Source: Flavobacteria bacterium BBFL7 (lineage in GTDB: Bacteria; Bacteroidota; Bacteroidia; Flavobacteriales; Flavobacteriaceae). From it: a stretch of 64,000 nt of DNA. Below the pieces are notes generated by a model. The model did no database searches. It worked only from the letters and a program-made list of their open reading frames with translations, and was not told the origin of the DNA. The stretch lies in the NCBI GenBank assembly GCA_000153385.1, contig CH672375.1, forward strand, positions 104,260 to 168,259, read 5' to 3'. Of this stretch, positions 51,957 through 59,740 are shown in pieces (position 1 is the first letter of the stretch; each line of letters opens with the position of its first letter). Both the position numbers and the translations under genes were made by a program.

Positions 51957-53924
51957 ATGAAAAAGTTAATCACTTTTATTACGATTGCTATATTTGGTAT
52001 CGCTTTCGCGAAAGCGCAAGTAGTTATCAATGAGCTAGACTCAGATACGCCTAGTACAAACGATAGGCAGTTTGTAGAACTCAAATCTGACGTTCCGTTC
52101 TTTTCTCTCAACGGTTATGTCCTAGTCTTTTTTAATGGCTCAACAAGTGCCTCTACAGGAATGGGACGTAGTTATTACACTGTAGATTTAGATGGACTTA
52201 CCACAGACGATAATGGACTGGTTGTATTAGGAAGTTCATTAGTCTCTCCTGTACCGGATCGCTATCTAGCAGAAAGTAATATTCAAATAGGTGCTGATGC
52301 TGTTGCGATTTATGCAGGAAATGACATCGACTGGCCTGATCAAACTTTTGCCTCGCAAACTAATCTTATCAGCGCATTAATTTATGATACCGATGATGCT
52401 GATAACATGGCATTAATGACTCTTCTAGGTATAAACGAGCAATACAATGAAAATGAAAACGGGAATAAAACGACAGAGTCTGTTCAACGTAAATCTGACG
52501 GAACTTATGAAACGAAAGCTCCTACTCCACACTCTTTAAATGATGCTACGGTACCTACTTATACCGGTATTGACTTTACCGTAGCGCCATTACCTATCAC
52601 AGAAGGCTCTAATTTTGATATCACATTTACTTTATCACAACCACAAACAACCGATTTTGTTTTAAATTATACGATTGATCTTGGCACATTCGATAGTACG
52701 GACTATACAGGTCCTTCTCAAGTAACTTTTACAGCAGGTCAAACTAGTGTTGTGGCTAACTACACCATTATAGACGATACTATTGATGAAGGAGATGAAG
52801 AGCTAAGAGTAAATTTAGATAACAATGTGCCTATAGGATTTAAAAGATTAAAGGACAATGAACGTCACCTAGTAGTAGACAATGATTTTCAAGTAGCCGC
52901 TTATGGTACTCCGCTAGCACCTACCTATGGAATTGTTAGCAGCACGGCACCGCTAGATTATTATGATACTTTAGATGGACTAGCAAGTCCACAGTTAGAA
53001 ACTGCCATCACTAATATCATTGCAGAAGAATTTGTGGTACGTATTCACACTTATGACGATATTGTTCAAATCATGAAAGAATCAGATCAATCACCATTGA
53101 ACTCTAATCAAGTGTGGTTGATGTATACTGAACAACAACGATCTAAAGCAGACTACCAAACAGGTAGCAATAGTACGGGAAAATGGAATCGTGAGCACAT
53201 CTATCCACGATCACGAGGTGGCTTTTTTGAAATTGAATATGATGAAACTATCGATGGAATGGCTGTATGGACGGATACAAATGTTGATAGCTTGAGGCAT
53301 GGACAAAGTGATGCACATCATTTAAGAGCTACAGATGGTGGTGAAAATAGTTCTAGAGGTAATAAGGACTATCCAGAATATGATGGCCCTAATGGAACCC
53401 AAGGTTCGTGGCATGGTGATGTAGCCCGAGCTATATTTTACATGACCTTGCGTTATAATAATATTGATGTGGTAAATGGAAATCCTAGTAATTCTACTGT
53501 TGGACAGATCGGTGACCTAGCGACATTATTACAATGGCATAGAAATGATCCTCCAGATGATTTTGAAATGAATCGTAACAATGTAATCTTTACATGGCAA
53601 ATCAATCGTAATCCATTCATTGATAATCCAGAATTAGTAGAATACATCTGGGGAAATCAAGTAGGACAAAATTTTACATTATCTAATGAGAGTACTGAAT
53701 TGACAACAGTGAAACTATTCCCTAACCCAAGTGAGAATAACTTTCATATTTCTGGGATAGAGCAAGATACTCAAGTAGTCATTTATGACCAATTAGGAAG
53801 AATTGCTATTAAAAGAGATATCGATCAAAACACAACCTTTGAACACGACTTACCTATAGGTTTATATATAGTGAAAGTTCAAACGGAAAATGCGTCACAA
53901 AGTTTGAAGTTGATTGTAAAATAA
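51957..53924 (+). CDS. T9SS-exported endonuclease I (EndA/NucM-like) with Calx-beta domain
   Basis: The 655-residue protein has a signal peptide whose Ala18-Lys19-Ala20 cleavage motif is written by a copy of the palindromic repeat. Residues about 21-195 look like a lamin-tail domain (INELDSDTPSTNDRQFVELKS), 205-305 a Calx-beta domain (ITEGSNFDITFTLS ... VVANYTIIDDTIDEGDEEL), and 310-560 an endonuclease I domain with WNREHIYPRSRGG (His414), SDAHHLRATDG and NSSRGNKDY. The end (LFPNPSENNF ... SLKLIVK) is a T9SS sorting domain. It should degrade extracellular DNA at or beyond the cell surface. Confidence 0.93.
   Translation: MKKLITFITIAIFGIAFAKAQVVINELDSDTPSTNDRQFVELKSDVPFFSLNGYVLVFFNGSTSASTGMGRSYYTVDLDGLTTDDNGLVVLGSSLVSPVPDRYLAESNIQIGADAVAIYAGNDIDWPDQTFASQTNLISALIYDTDDADNMALMTLLGINEQYNENENGNKTTESVQRKSDGTYETKAPTPHSLNDATVPTYTGIDFTVAPLPITEGSNFDITFTLSQPQTTDFVLNYTIDLGTFDSTDYTGPSQVTFTAGQTSVVANYTIIDDTIDEGDEELRVNLDNNVPIGFKRLKDNERHLVVDNDFQVAAYGTPLAPTYGIVSSTAPLDYYDTLDGLASPQLETAITNIIAEEFVVRIHTYDDIVQIMKESDQSPLNSNQVWLMYTEQQRSKADYQTGSNSTGKWNREHIYPRSRGGFFEIEYDETIDGMAVWTDTNVDSLRHGQSDAHHLRATDGGENSSRGNKDYPEYDGPNGTQGSWHGDVARAIFYMTLRYNNIDVVNGNPSNSTVGQIGDLATLLQWHRNDPPDDFEMNRNNVIFTWQINRNPFIDNPELVEYIWGNQVGQNFTLSNESTELTTVKLFPNPSENNFHISGIEQDTQVVIYDQLGRIAIKRDIDQNTTFEHDLPIGLYIVKVQTENASQSLKLIVK
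52001..52016. repeat. GCTTTCGCGAAAGC palindrome (in signal peptide coding sequence)
   Basis: A perfect CGCTTTCGCGAAAGCG copy, encoding the Ala-Phe-Ala-Lys-Ala that forms the signal-peptidase site. Confidence 0.92.
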
Positions 53925-53926
53925 AA

Positions 53927-54208
53927 ATGATTAAAAGGTCTGATATTTTAAAAGAAGCCCATTTAATAGTCTGTAGTATTTTAACAGGTAGATTACAATC
54001 GATCTTTTTATTTGCCTTGATTCTCTTTATAATTCCTTTTGTACTTTTTATCACAGAACCTATAATTGATTATAAAATTATCGAAGGTAGTATTCTTTGT
54101 ATCCTATTTGGGTTGTGGTTAGTTCGCTCTAGATTAAGAGACTATAAAGAAGAATATCGTAGACAAGACTTAAAGAAAGAACAACGTAAAAAAGGACTGA
54201 GAAATTGA
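53927..54208 (+). CDS. Small two-helix membrane protein
   Basis: The 93-residue protein has membrane helices at about 25-42 and 50-67 and a highly charged C-terminal tail (RSRLRDYKEEYRRQDLKKEQRKKGLRN), probably cytoplasmic. It begins 2 bases after the endonuclease stop, so it is co-transcribed, though it has no visible link to nuclease function. No family recognised. A strong terminator follows. Confidence 0.65.
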   Translation: MIKRSDILKEAHLIVCSILTGRLQSIFLFALILFIIPFVLFITEPIIDYKIIEGSILCILFGLWLVRSRLRDYKEEYRRQDLKKEQRKKGLRN

Positions 54209-54248
54209 TTTAAAAAATCACATTCTACCTTCCTTAATTAGATTAAAA

Positions 54249-54290
54249 TAAAAAAGCCTGTTTAGCATTCACTAAACAGGCTTTTTTTAT
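54249..54290. terminator. Bidirectional terminator between the small membrane protein and helicase genes
   Basis: A perfect 15-bp stem AAAAAGCCTGTTTAG/CTAAACAGGCTTTTT (54251-54265 with 54272-54286) with flanking A/T runs, between convergent genes. Confidence 0.93.
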
Positions 54291-54303
54291 ATTAATGATA
54301 TGA

Positions 54304-56205
54304 TTACCACTTACGACCTTTAAAGCCTCCACGGTTACCACCACTATCATTACCGCCAGAAGAAGAATCACTTCTACGACGACTACTTCTATTACCTGAA
54401 CCGCTATTATCAGAATCAGAACGTCTTCCTCTATGGCTACTGCCTCCAGAGTTACTGCTTCCTTTAAAGCCACCACCACCGTTAGAATCACGACGTCCTT
54501 TAAAACCGCCACCACTGCGACCACCACGACCACCACGACCACCACGACCACCACGTTCACGAGCTGGTTCTTTTACAACACCTTTATGCTCATTAACTCT
54601 TAGATCATGACCATTACGTTGTTTACCATCTAAGGTGAGTATTTGAGACGCTACATCTTCTGCTACATCCATATAAGAATGCGTTTTATCCATTACGATA
54701 CGACCTATTTGAGCACCAGAAATACCTGTGGTATCACATACATATCCTAGTAATGCACCTTTATTAATATCATCTTTAAGACCTAGATTAATAAAGTAGG
54801 TTTTCATTCCTTCTTCAGTACCACGACTTGTACGTTTACCACGCTCGCGTCTTGGACTATCATCTCTATCGCGTCCTTTAGAACGATCATTAAGATCAGA
54901 AATAGAATTACGCTTATAAATAGAGTTATATTCTTTAGTTAACAACTTAGCAATTATCTCCTCTTTAGTAACATCAGCAAAGCTTTCTTGAACTGCATTC
55001 ACTAACTGCTCATCAATTTTCTCATTAATTTCTTGTTTGATCATGTTTTCAGACCATCTAGAAATACGTTTTTGAGTGATTGCTTCTAACGCAGGAACTT
55101 CACCTTGTGTAAATTCAATTCCTAATTTGCTAGCGATAAATTTTAACTTACGATTATCACCACGAGTAATTAGCGCAATAGAAACACCTTTTTTACCAGC
55201 ACGAGCTGTACGACCAGAACGGTGAGTATAAAACTCAGGATCATCTGGTAAAGCAAAGTGTATAACATGAGTAATGTCATCTACATCGATACCACGTGCC
55301 GCTACATCAGTAGCTATTAACAATTTTAAATTTTTATTACGGAAACGCTTCATAGCAGCATCACGCTGTGCCTGTGACATATCACCGTGTAACGCTTCTG
55401 TCGCATACCCATTGTTATTCAATTGATCTGCTACATTTTGTGTATCTCTTTTTGTACGACAAAAGACCACACCGAACATGTCTTCATCATAATCTAAAAA
55501 ACGACGTAGAGCCTCTATCTTATCAGATGCTTTAAGTTGTATCGACTGATGTTCGATATTCTTATTTACAATATTCTTTGGATTAATACGCACCTCTTCT
55601 GGTTGTACCATATAGGTATCTACAATACGCTTAATTTCACGTGCCATTGTAGCAGAGAATAACCATATGTTTCTACCGGTATCACTTTTAGAAAGGATAA
55701 AATCAATATCCTCTTTAAAGCCCATGTTAAGCATCTCATCTGCTTCATCTAGTACCATGTACTTTAAAGCGTCGAGTTTTACTTCGCGGCGTTTCATTAA
55801 ATCCATCAGACGTCCTGGAGTAGCCACAATAATTTGTGCACCACGACGGATGTCTCTAATTTGATTCATAATATTTGCTCCTCCAAAAACAGGAACAACA
55901 TTCAATTTACCTAGGTGTTTTGACATTTGCTCCATTTGCCCACATATTTGTTGAGCAAGTTCGCGAGTAGGTGCCAGAATAAGGGCTTGTACTTCACGAG
56001 AATTAACGTCTATAAGATCCAATAAGGGTAAACCGAAGGCAGCAGTTTTTCCCGTACCAGTTTGAGCAAGACCTATAAAGTCGCCGTCATGCTTCAATAA
56101 AATGGGAATAGACTGTTGCTGAATCTCTGTTGGGTTTTCAAAACCCATGTCAGCGAGGCCGTTTAATAACGGCTGTGAGAGTCCTAAGACTTCAAAATTT
56201 TTCAA
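54304..56205 (-). CDS. DEAD-box RNA helicase with RGG-rich tail (TTG start)
   Basis: I start at TTG 56205 (about 633 residues): a minus-strand TATTTTTG at 56228-56235 lies between this codon and an ATG at 56238, so the earlier start would precede the mRNA. The core has the Q motif (GFENPTEIQQQSIP), AQTGTGKT, PTRELAQQI, LDEADEML, SAT and HRSGRTARAG. A DbpA-like RNA-binding domain (INLGLKDDINKGALLGYVCDTTG) follows, then a tail of GGRGGRGGRGG and Ser/Arg/Gly repeats. It is a CsdA/DeaD-type helicase for ribosome assembly or cold-stress RNA remodelling. Confidence 0.93.
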   Translation of the reverse strand: MKNFEVLGLSQPLLNGLADMGFENPTEIQQQSIPILLKHDGDFIGLAQTGTGKTAAFGLPLLDLIDVNSREVQALILAPTRELAQQICGQMEQMSKHLGKLNVVPVFGGANIMNQIRDIRRGAQIIVATPGRLMDLMKRREVKLDALKYMVLDEADEMLNMGFKEDIDFILSKSDTGRNIWLFSATMAREIKRIVDTYMVQPEEVRINPKNIVNKNIEHQSIQLKASDKIEALRRFLDYDEDMFGVVFCRTKRDTQNVADQLNNNGYATEALHGDMSQAQRDAAMKRFRNKNLKLLIATDVAARGIDVDDITHVIHFALPDDPEFYTHRSGRTARAGKKGVSIALITRGDNRKLKFIASKLGIEFTQGEVPALEAITQKRISRWSENMIKQEINEKIDEQLVNAVQESFADVTKEEIIAKLLTKEYNSIYKRNSISDLNDRSKGRDRDDSPRRERGKRTSRGTEEGMKTYFINLGLKDDINKGALLGYVCDTTGISGAQIGRIVMDKTHSYMDVAEDVASQILTLDGKQRNGHDLRVNEHKGVVKEPARERGGRGGRGGRGGRSGGGFKGRRDSNGGGGFKGSSNSGGSSHRGRRSDSDNSGSGNRSSRRRSDSSSGGNDSGGNRGGFKGRKW

Positions 56206-56227
56206 ATAACTTCTTTTAAATATTTTG

Positions 56228-56235
56228 CAAAAATA
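56228..56235 (-). promoter_or_regulatory. -7 element of the helicase gene
   Basis: TATTTTTG on the minus strand, 22 bases upstream of the TTG start, leaving a leader with an AGAAG Shine-Dalgarno-like stretch. Confidence 0.5.
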
Positions 56236-56293
56236 CAAATTAAAAGCTCGCCTTGCTAATTAATAATCAACTGATTATCAATAAGCTTATTGT

Positions 56294-56659
56294 TTATGAT
56301 TTACATTTTGATGCAAATTGGTCCCGTGTTTGCTTGACAGTTTTGATTCCTGAATCGTAATTCACTTCAAATTGCTCAAATAAAACAATGATCTCATCAG
56401 TATCACGTTCTTCTTTTGCCCGATTTTCAATCTCTTGTAATAATAGCGTCTCCATATCCATATCTAGTAATCTATAACTAGATTTAATTTTATGAGAAAT
56501 TTCTCCTGCATTTTTAAAATCACTGGATTCTATTAGAGTTCTAAGCATTTGATAATCTGCTGGCACTTCCTGTAAAAAAATATCTAGAATTTGCACAAAG
56601 GTTTCAGCATCCTGACCAAAGTTATCATTAAGCGTTTCTAGTTGTAATATTTCACTCAT
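56294..56659 (-). CDS. Hpt domain phosphotransfer protein
   Basis: The 121-residue, all-helical protein has the Hpt motif AGEISHKIKSSYRLLDMD with phospho-acceptor His56. The N-terminal part (FVQILDIFLQEVPADYQMLRTLIESSDFKN) matches the first helices of histidine phosphotransfer domains. It would relay phosphate between a hybrid kinase and a response regulator; no hybrid kinase is in the window. It lies 13 bases downstream of comM on the same strand. Confidence 0.87.
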   Translation of the reverse strand: MSEILQLETLNDNFGQDAETFVQILDIFLQEVPADYQMLRTLIESSDFKNAGEISHKIKSSYRLLDMDMETLLLQEIENRAKEERDTDEIIVLFEQFEVNYDSGIKTVKQTRDQFASKCKS

Positions 56660-56672
56660 TTAATATATAAAT

Positions 56673-58211
56673 TTATCCTAACCAGCCATCTCTATCTAGG
56701 CTGCGGTATTGTATAGCTTCTGCAATATGTGTTCCTGTTATTTCTACTGCTCCTTCTAAGTCTGCGATTGTTCTGGATACTTTCAAAATTCGATCATAAG
56801 CTCTTGCACTCAGATTTAATCGTTCCATCGCATTTTTAAGTAATTCCTTGCTACCTTCATCTAGCACACAGTATTTTCTAATATCCTTGACACTCATTTG
56901 AGCGTTATAATGTGTTTTTTCGCTTTCGCGAAAGCGAGCTGTCTGAACATCTCTAGCTGCCGTAACACGTTTTCTTATTTCAGTAGACTTTTCTGCTTGC
57001 CTTTCTTCTGTTAGTTTTTCAAATGGAACTGGAGTCACTTCTATATGAATGTCAATACGATCTAACAATGGACCAGAAACTTTACTCAAATAACGCTGCA
57101 TCTCTGCAGGGCTACTTTGTACTGGCGCATCGGGATCATTAAAATATCCGCCTGGACTAGGGTTCATACTTGCAACAAGCATAAAACTTGATGGATAAGT
57201 AACTGTAAATTTTGCTCTAGATATGGTAACCTCACGATCTTCTAAAGGTTGTCTCATTACTTCTAAAACAGTGCGCTTAAACTCTGGTAATTCATCTAAA
57301 AAGAGAACACCATTATGTGATAATGATATTTCACCTGGTTGTGGATAAGCGCCACCACCTACTAACGCAACATCAGATATGGTATGATGCGGACTACGGA
57401 AAGGGCGTTGCGCCATCAATCCTACTTTTTCTTGAGTACGTCCAGCGACACTATGAATTTTTGTAGTTTCTAAAGCTTCATGTAAAGTCATGGGCGGTAA
57501 GATGGATGGTAGTCTTTTTGCCAGCATTGTTTTTCCTGCACCTGGCGGTCCTATAAGGATAATGTTGTGTCCCCCAGCAGCGGCGATTTCCATGCATCGT
57601 TTAATAGACTCTTGTCCTTTTACGTCTGCAAAGTCAAATTCTGGATGTTCTAATGCTTGAAAAAACTCATCTCTAGTATCAACTATGGTAGGTTCAAGCG
57701 GCTTGCCTTCATTAAAAAAGTCAATAACTTGTGATATATTATCGACTCCGTAAACTTCTAGACCGTCTACAATAGCGGCCTCTCGTGCGTTTTGTGCTGG
57801 CAGTATAAAACCTTTATATTTCTCTTCTCTAGCCTTTATAGCTATAGGCAAAGCTCCTTTTATGGGCTGCAAACTACCGTCTAGTGATAATTCTCCCATA
57901 ATTAGATATTGGTCTACATCATCTGCTTTAATCTGTCCCGATGATATTAAAATACCTATTGCTAGTGTTAAGTCATATGCACTTCCTTCTTTACGCAAGT
58001 CTGCAGGCGCCATGTTAATGGTGATTTTCTTTCCTGGTAGTTTGTAGCCTACATTTGATAAGGCTGCTGCTATACGATAAGAACTCTCACTAATAGCCTT
58101 ATCTGGTAACCCAACTAAATGATATCCTATTCCCTTTACACTATTCACTTCTACTGTAATAGTTGTAGCTTCTACACCAAAAACGGCACTTCCATAGACT
58201 TTTGTGAGCAT
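56673..58211 (-). CDS. comM: YifB/ComM family Mg-chelatase-like AAA+ ATPase
   Basis: The 512-residue protein has the N-terminal ChlI-like domain (MLTKVYGSAVFGVEATTITVEVN, NMAPADLRKEGSAYDL), Walker A GPPGAGKTMLAKRLPSILPP (about 220-239), Walker B GVLFLDELPEF, and the C-terminal LSARAYDRILKVSRTIADLEG. ComM is a hexameric helicase that promotes branch migration during natural transformation. An in-frame copy of the palindromic repeat encodes FRES in a loop (56921). The gene-free region with tandem hairpins lies directly upstream. Confidence 0.95.
   Translation of the reverse strand: MLTKVYGSAVFGVEATTITVEVNSVKGIGYHLVGLPDKAISESSYRIAAALSNVGYKLPGKKITINMAPADLRKEGSAYDLTLAIGILISSGQIKADDVDQYLIMGELSLDGSLQPIKGALPIAIKAREEKYKGFILPAQNAREAAIVDGLEVYGVDNISQVIDFFNEGKPLEPTIVDTRDEFFQALEHPEFDFADVKGQESIKRCMEIAAAGGHNIILIGPPGAGKTMLAKRLPSILPPMTLHEALETTKIHSVAGRTQEKVGLMAQRPFRSPHHTISDVALVGGGAYPQPGEISLSHNGVLFLDELPEFKRTVLEVMRQPLEDREVTISRAKFTVTYPSSFMLVASMNPSPGGYFNDPDAPVQSSPAEMQRYLSKVSGPLLDRIDIHIEVTPVPFEKLTEERQAEKSTEIRKRVTAARDVQTARFRESEKTHYNAQMSVKDIRKYCVLDEGSKELLKNAMERLNLSARAYDRILKVSRTIADLEGAVEITGTHIAEAIQYRSLDRDGWLG
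56921..56936. repeat. GCTTTCGCGAAAGC palindrome (inside comM)
   Basis: A perfect CGCTTTCGCGAAAGCG copy, read on the minus strand as Arg-Phe-Arg-Glu-Ser. Confidence 0.9.
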
Positions 58212-58277
58212 ATTATAAGATTATGGTTTAAAAGTAGGAAATTTAATAGAAGTGATTCATTTCTTTAAATAGTTAAG

Positions 58278-58380
58278 TAAAAAATGGGGCATAAGCCCCA
58301 TTTTCCCTGTTAATGTGTTACTAACCTAGGTTATTATATAACCTCAAATGTGATGGACTGAAACCTTTTTCCCCCGAAAA
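58278..58380 (-). ncRNA. Putative small RNA, unit 1
   Basis: On the minus strand the unit starts near 58376 at CGGGGGAAAAAGG. It is preceded by a -7-like TAGTTTTC and a TTG 16 bases further up. It contains the inverted repeat AGGTTA...TAACCT (58328-58344). It ends with the 10-bp terminator AAAATGGGGC/GCCCCATTTT (58281-58290 with 58295-58304) and T6. Predicted length is about 97 nt. Confidence 0.55.
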
Positions 58381-58463
58381 CTAGACGTTTAAATATCATC
58401 AAAAAGATCAGTAACACTTATTAAAATACTCAATTCAAATACAAATTATAGTTTAAAGGAAAT

Positions 58464-58564
58464 CAGAAATGAGGCGCGAGCCTCATTTCCTTTCCCCTTT
58501 AAATACTCTGTATACAGAGTTTGTAATGTTAAGTTCAACTATCATTCCTTTTCCCCTACAAAAC
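58464..58564 (-). ncRNA. Putative small RNA, unit 2
   Basis: On the minus strand it starts near 58556 at GTAGGGGAAAAGG, after CAGTTTTG. It contains the perfect palindrome ACTCTGTATACAGAGT (58505-58520) and a second GGGGAAAGG. It ends at the hairpin GAAATGAGGC/GCCTCATTTC (58466-58475 with 58480-58489). About 92 nt. The AGGTAT-AA-ATACCT dyad is about 70 bases upstream. Confidence 0.55.
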
Positions 58565-58629
58565 TGAATGAAGAAAAACCTACGCTTAATTACAATTCAA
58601 ATTTATGATGTCTATATAAATTGTGAAAT

Positions 58630-58643
58630 AGGTATAAATACCT
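58630..58643. promoter_or_regulatory. AGGTATAAATACCT dyad, copy 1
   Basis: This inverted repeat lies in an identical 22-base segment also present at 59053-59074. It is a possible operator for the unit-2 promoter. Confidence 0.5.
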
Positions 58644-58671
58644 GTTTTTATTCTTTTATGAGATTGGACTA

Positions 58672-58785
58672 TCTAAAAAATGAGGCCGTAGCCTCATTTT
58701 AATTGCCTTAGAATATATAATTCTGGAAGGTATATCAGTAATGTCTATTGAGCAGATATAATTTCTCGGTTTCCCCTACAAAAAC
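58672..58785 (-). ncRNA. Putative small RNA, unit 3
   Basis: On the minus strand it starts near 58776 at GTAGGGGAAACC, after TGTTTTTG, with a TTG 18 bases upstream of that element. It contains the palindrome GAATTATATATTC (58711-58723). It ends in the terminator AAAATGAGGC/GCCTCATTTT (58677-58686 with 58691-58700) followed by T6. About 100 nt; the best promoter-to-terminator unit of the four. Confidence 0.6.
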
Positions 58786-58874
58786 AAGAAAAACACTGTT
58801 TTAACAACTACCTTTTTAAATATACATTAATTTAACACAATATCAAAGTAAAAACTAAAACCATTACCGCCATA

Positions 58875-58986
58875 AATAGTAAATGAGGCCGTAGCCTCAT
58901 TTACATTTTTCTATAAATAATTATGATGCGTCATAAATTATTCTAGTGTTCAAAATTGAGATATCTCTTTGGTTTCCCCTACAAAA
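58875..58986 (-). ncRNA. Putative small RNA, unit 4
   Basis: On the minus strand it starts near 58978 at GTAGGGGAAACC, after TGATTTTG. It contains GAGATATCTC (58958-58967) and a longer AATAATT-ATGA/TCAT-AAATTATT stem (58917-58942). It ends in an 11-bp hairpin GTAAATGAGGC/GCCTCATTTAC (58879-58889 with 58894-58904), with the same CGTA loop as unit 3. About 100-105 nt. The AGGTAT-AA-ATACCT dyad lies about 80 bases upstream. Confidence 0.55.
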
Positions 58987-59055
58987 TCAAAAAGAGTCTT
59001 CAACTTCTCTTATTTTACTTATTCAAATTTAGAGCCATTAAGAGCGTCTCACAAT

Positions 59056-59069
59056 AGGTATAAATACCT
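59056..59069. promoter_or_regulatory. AGGTATAAATACCT dyad, copy 2
   Basis: The second copy of the dyad, 15 bases after the response-regulator stop codon and upstream of unit 4. A candidate binding site for that NarL/FixJ-type regulator. Confidence 0.5.
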
Positions 59070-59083
59070 GTTTTAGAAAAAAT

Positions 59084-59740
59084 TTAAATTTCTACTATAA
59101 TTATTGCGTTTTGAATAGCATAAGCTACAAGTCCAGCGACGTTGCGCATCTTTGTTTTAATCAGTAGATTATTGCGGTGACCATCTACGGTGCGTTTTGA
59201 TACACAAAGCTTATCGGCAATCTCAGCGGTGGTAAATTGTTCACATATTAATTGTAATACATCTAGCTCACGCGGTGATAGTAAATTATGGTCTAGTGTA
59301 CTGCGTTTATAATTTCCATCTTGAGAATTATCTTGTAAGATGCGTAAAACGTTTTTATCATAATAAAATCCTTTAGACGCTACTTCTCTAATTGTTAATT
59401 CTACTTGAGCTGGAGTCGTATTTTTCACTAAATATGAAGCGGCACCTACACCCAGCATATTGGAAATAAAAACATCTGTATTATAGCTACTCAATGCAAT
59501 CACACTCAACTTAGGATACAATTCTTTAATCTTTTTAGTCGCTTCTACTCCATTCAATTCTGGCATCTTCAGGTCAGTTACTACGACATCAGGTAATGGA
59601 TTTTGAACCGTAAGTTGATCTACTAGGTCCTGTCCATTTGTTGCTGTAAAAACCACATTAAAATCTGGAATTCTTTGCAGCATAAAACTTAAGGTATCTA
59701 GAAACAAACTTTCATCATCTGCTAGGGCGATGTTAATCAT
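59084..59740 (-). CDS. NarL/FixJ-family response regulator
   Basis: The 218-residue protein has a receiver domain with acidic pocket DDE (8-10), phospho-acceptor Asp56 in VVVTDLKMPE and Lys near 107 (LVKNTTPAQ). A LuxR-type helix-turn-helix follows (LSPRELDVLQLICEQFTTAEIADKLCVSKRTVDGHRNNLLIKT). It overlaps the kinase gene by 8 nt, so the two are coupled. It is the last gene of a five-gene operon and is immediately followed by the small-RNA-like array, a plausible target. Confidence 0.93.
   Translation of the reverse strand: MINIALADDESLFLDTLSFMLQRIPDFNVVFTATNGQDLVDQLTVQNPLPDVVVTDLKMPELNGVEATKKIKELYPKLSVIALSSYNTDVFISNMLGVGAASYLVKNTTPAQVELTIREVASKGFYYDKNVLRILQDNSQDGNYKRSTLDHNLLSPRELDVLQLICEQFTTAEIADKLCVSKRTVDGHRNNLLIKTKMRNVAGLVAYAIQNAIIIVEI

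Larger units (their letters stand above)
58212..59083 (-). other. Gene-free region holding four tandem non-coding units
   Basis: This 872-base stretch between the response-regulator and comM genes (both minus strand) has no credible ORF. It contains four repeated minus-strand units, each with a GGGGAAA box, an internal inverted repeat and a terminator hairpin. Boxes are spaced about 180-220 bases apart. Two identical 22-base segments around AGGTATAAATACCT (58627-58648 and 59053-59074) lie upstream of the units ending at 58466 and 58879. Confidence 0.75.

Noticed and set aside
54243..54560. Valine-rich minus-strand frame over the 3' end of the helicase gene
   Set aside because: It is an out-of-frame reading of the low-complexity RGG-coding sequence and begins inside it.
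58212..59083. CRISPR array
   Set aside because: Repeated units are about 180-220 bases apart, the repeats are hairpins with divergent surroundings, spacers are not uniform, and no cas gene is nearby.
58212..59083. Small peptide genes in the four-unit region
   Set aside because: Frames after the GGGGAAA boxes are only a few codons long and not shared between units.
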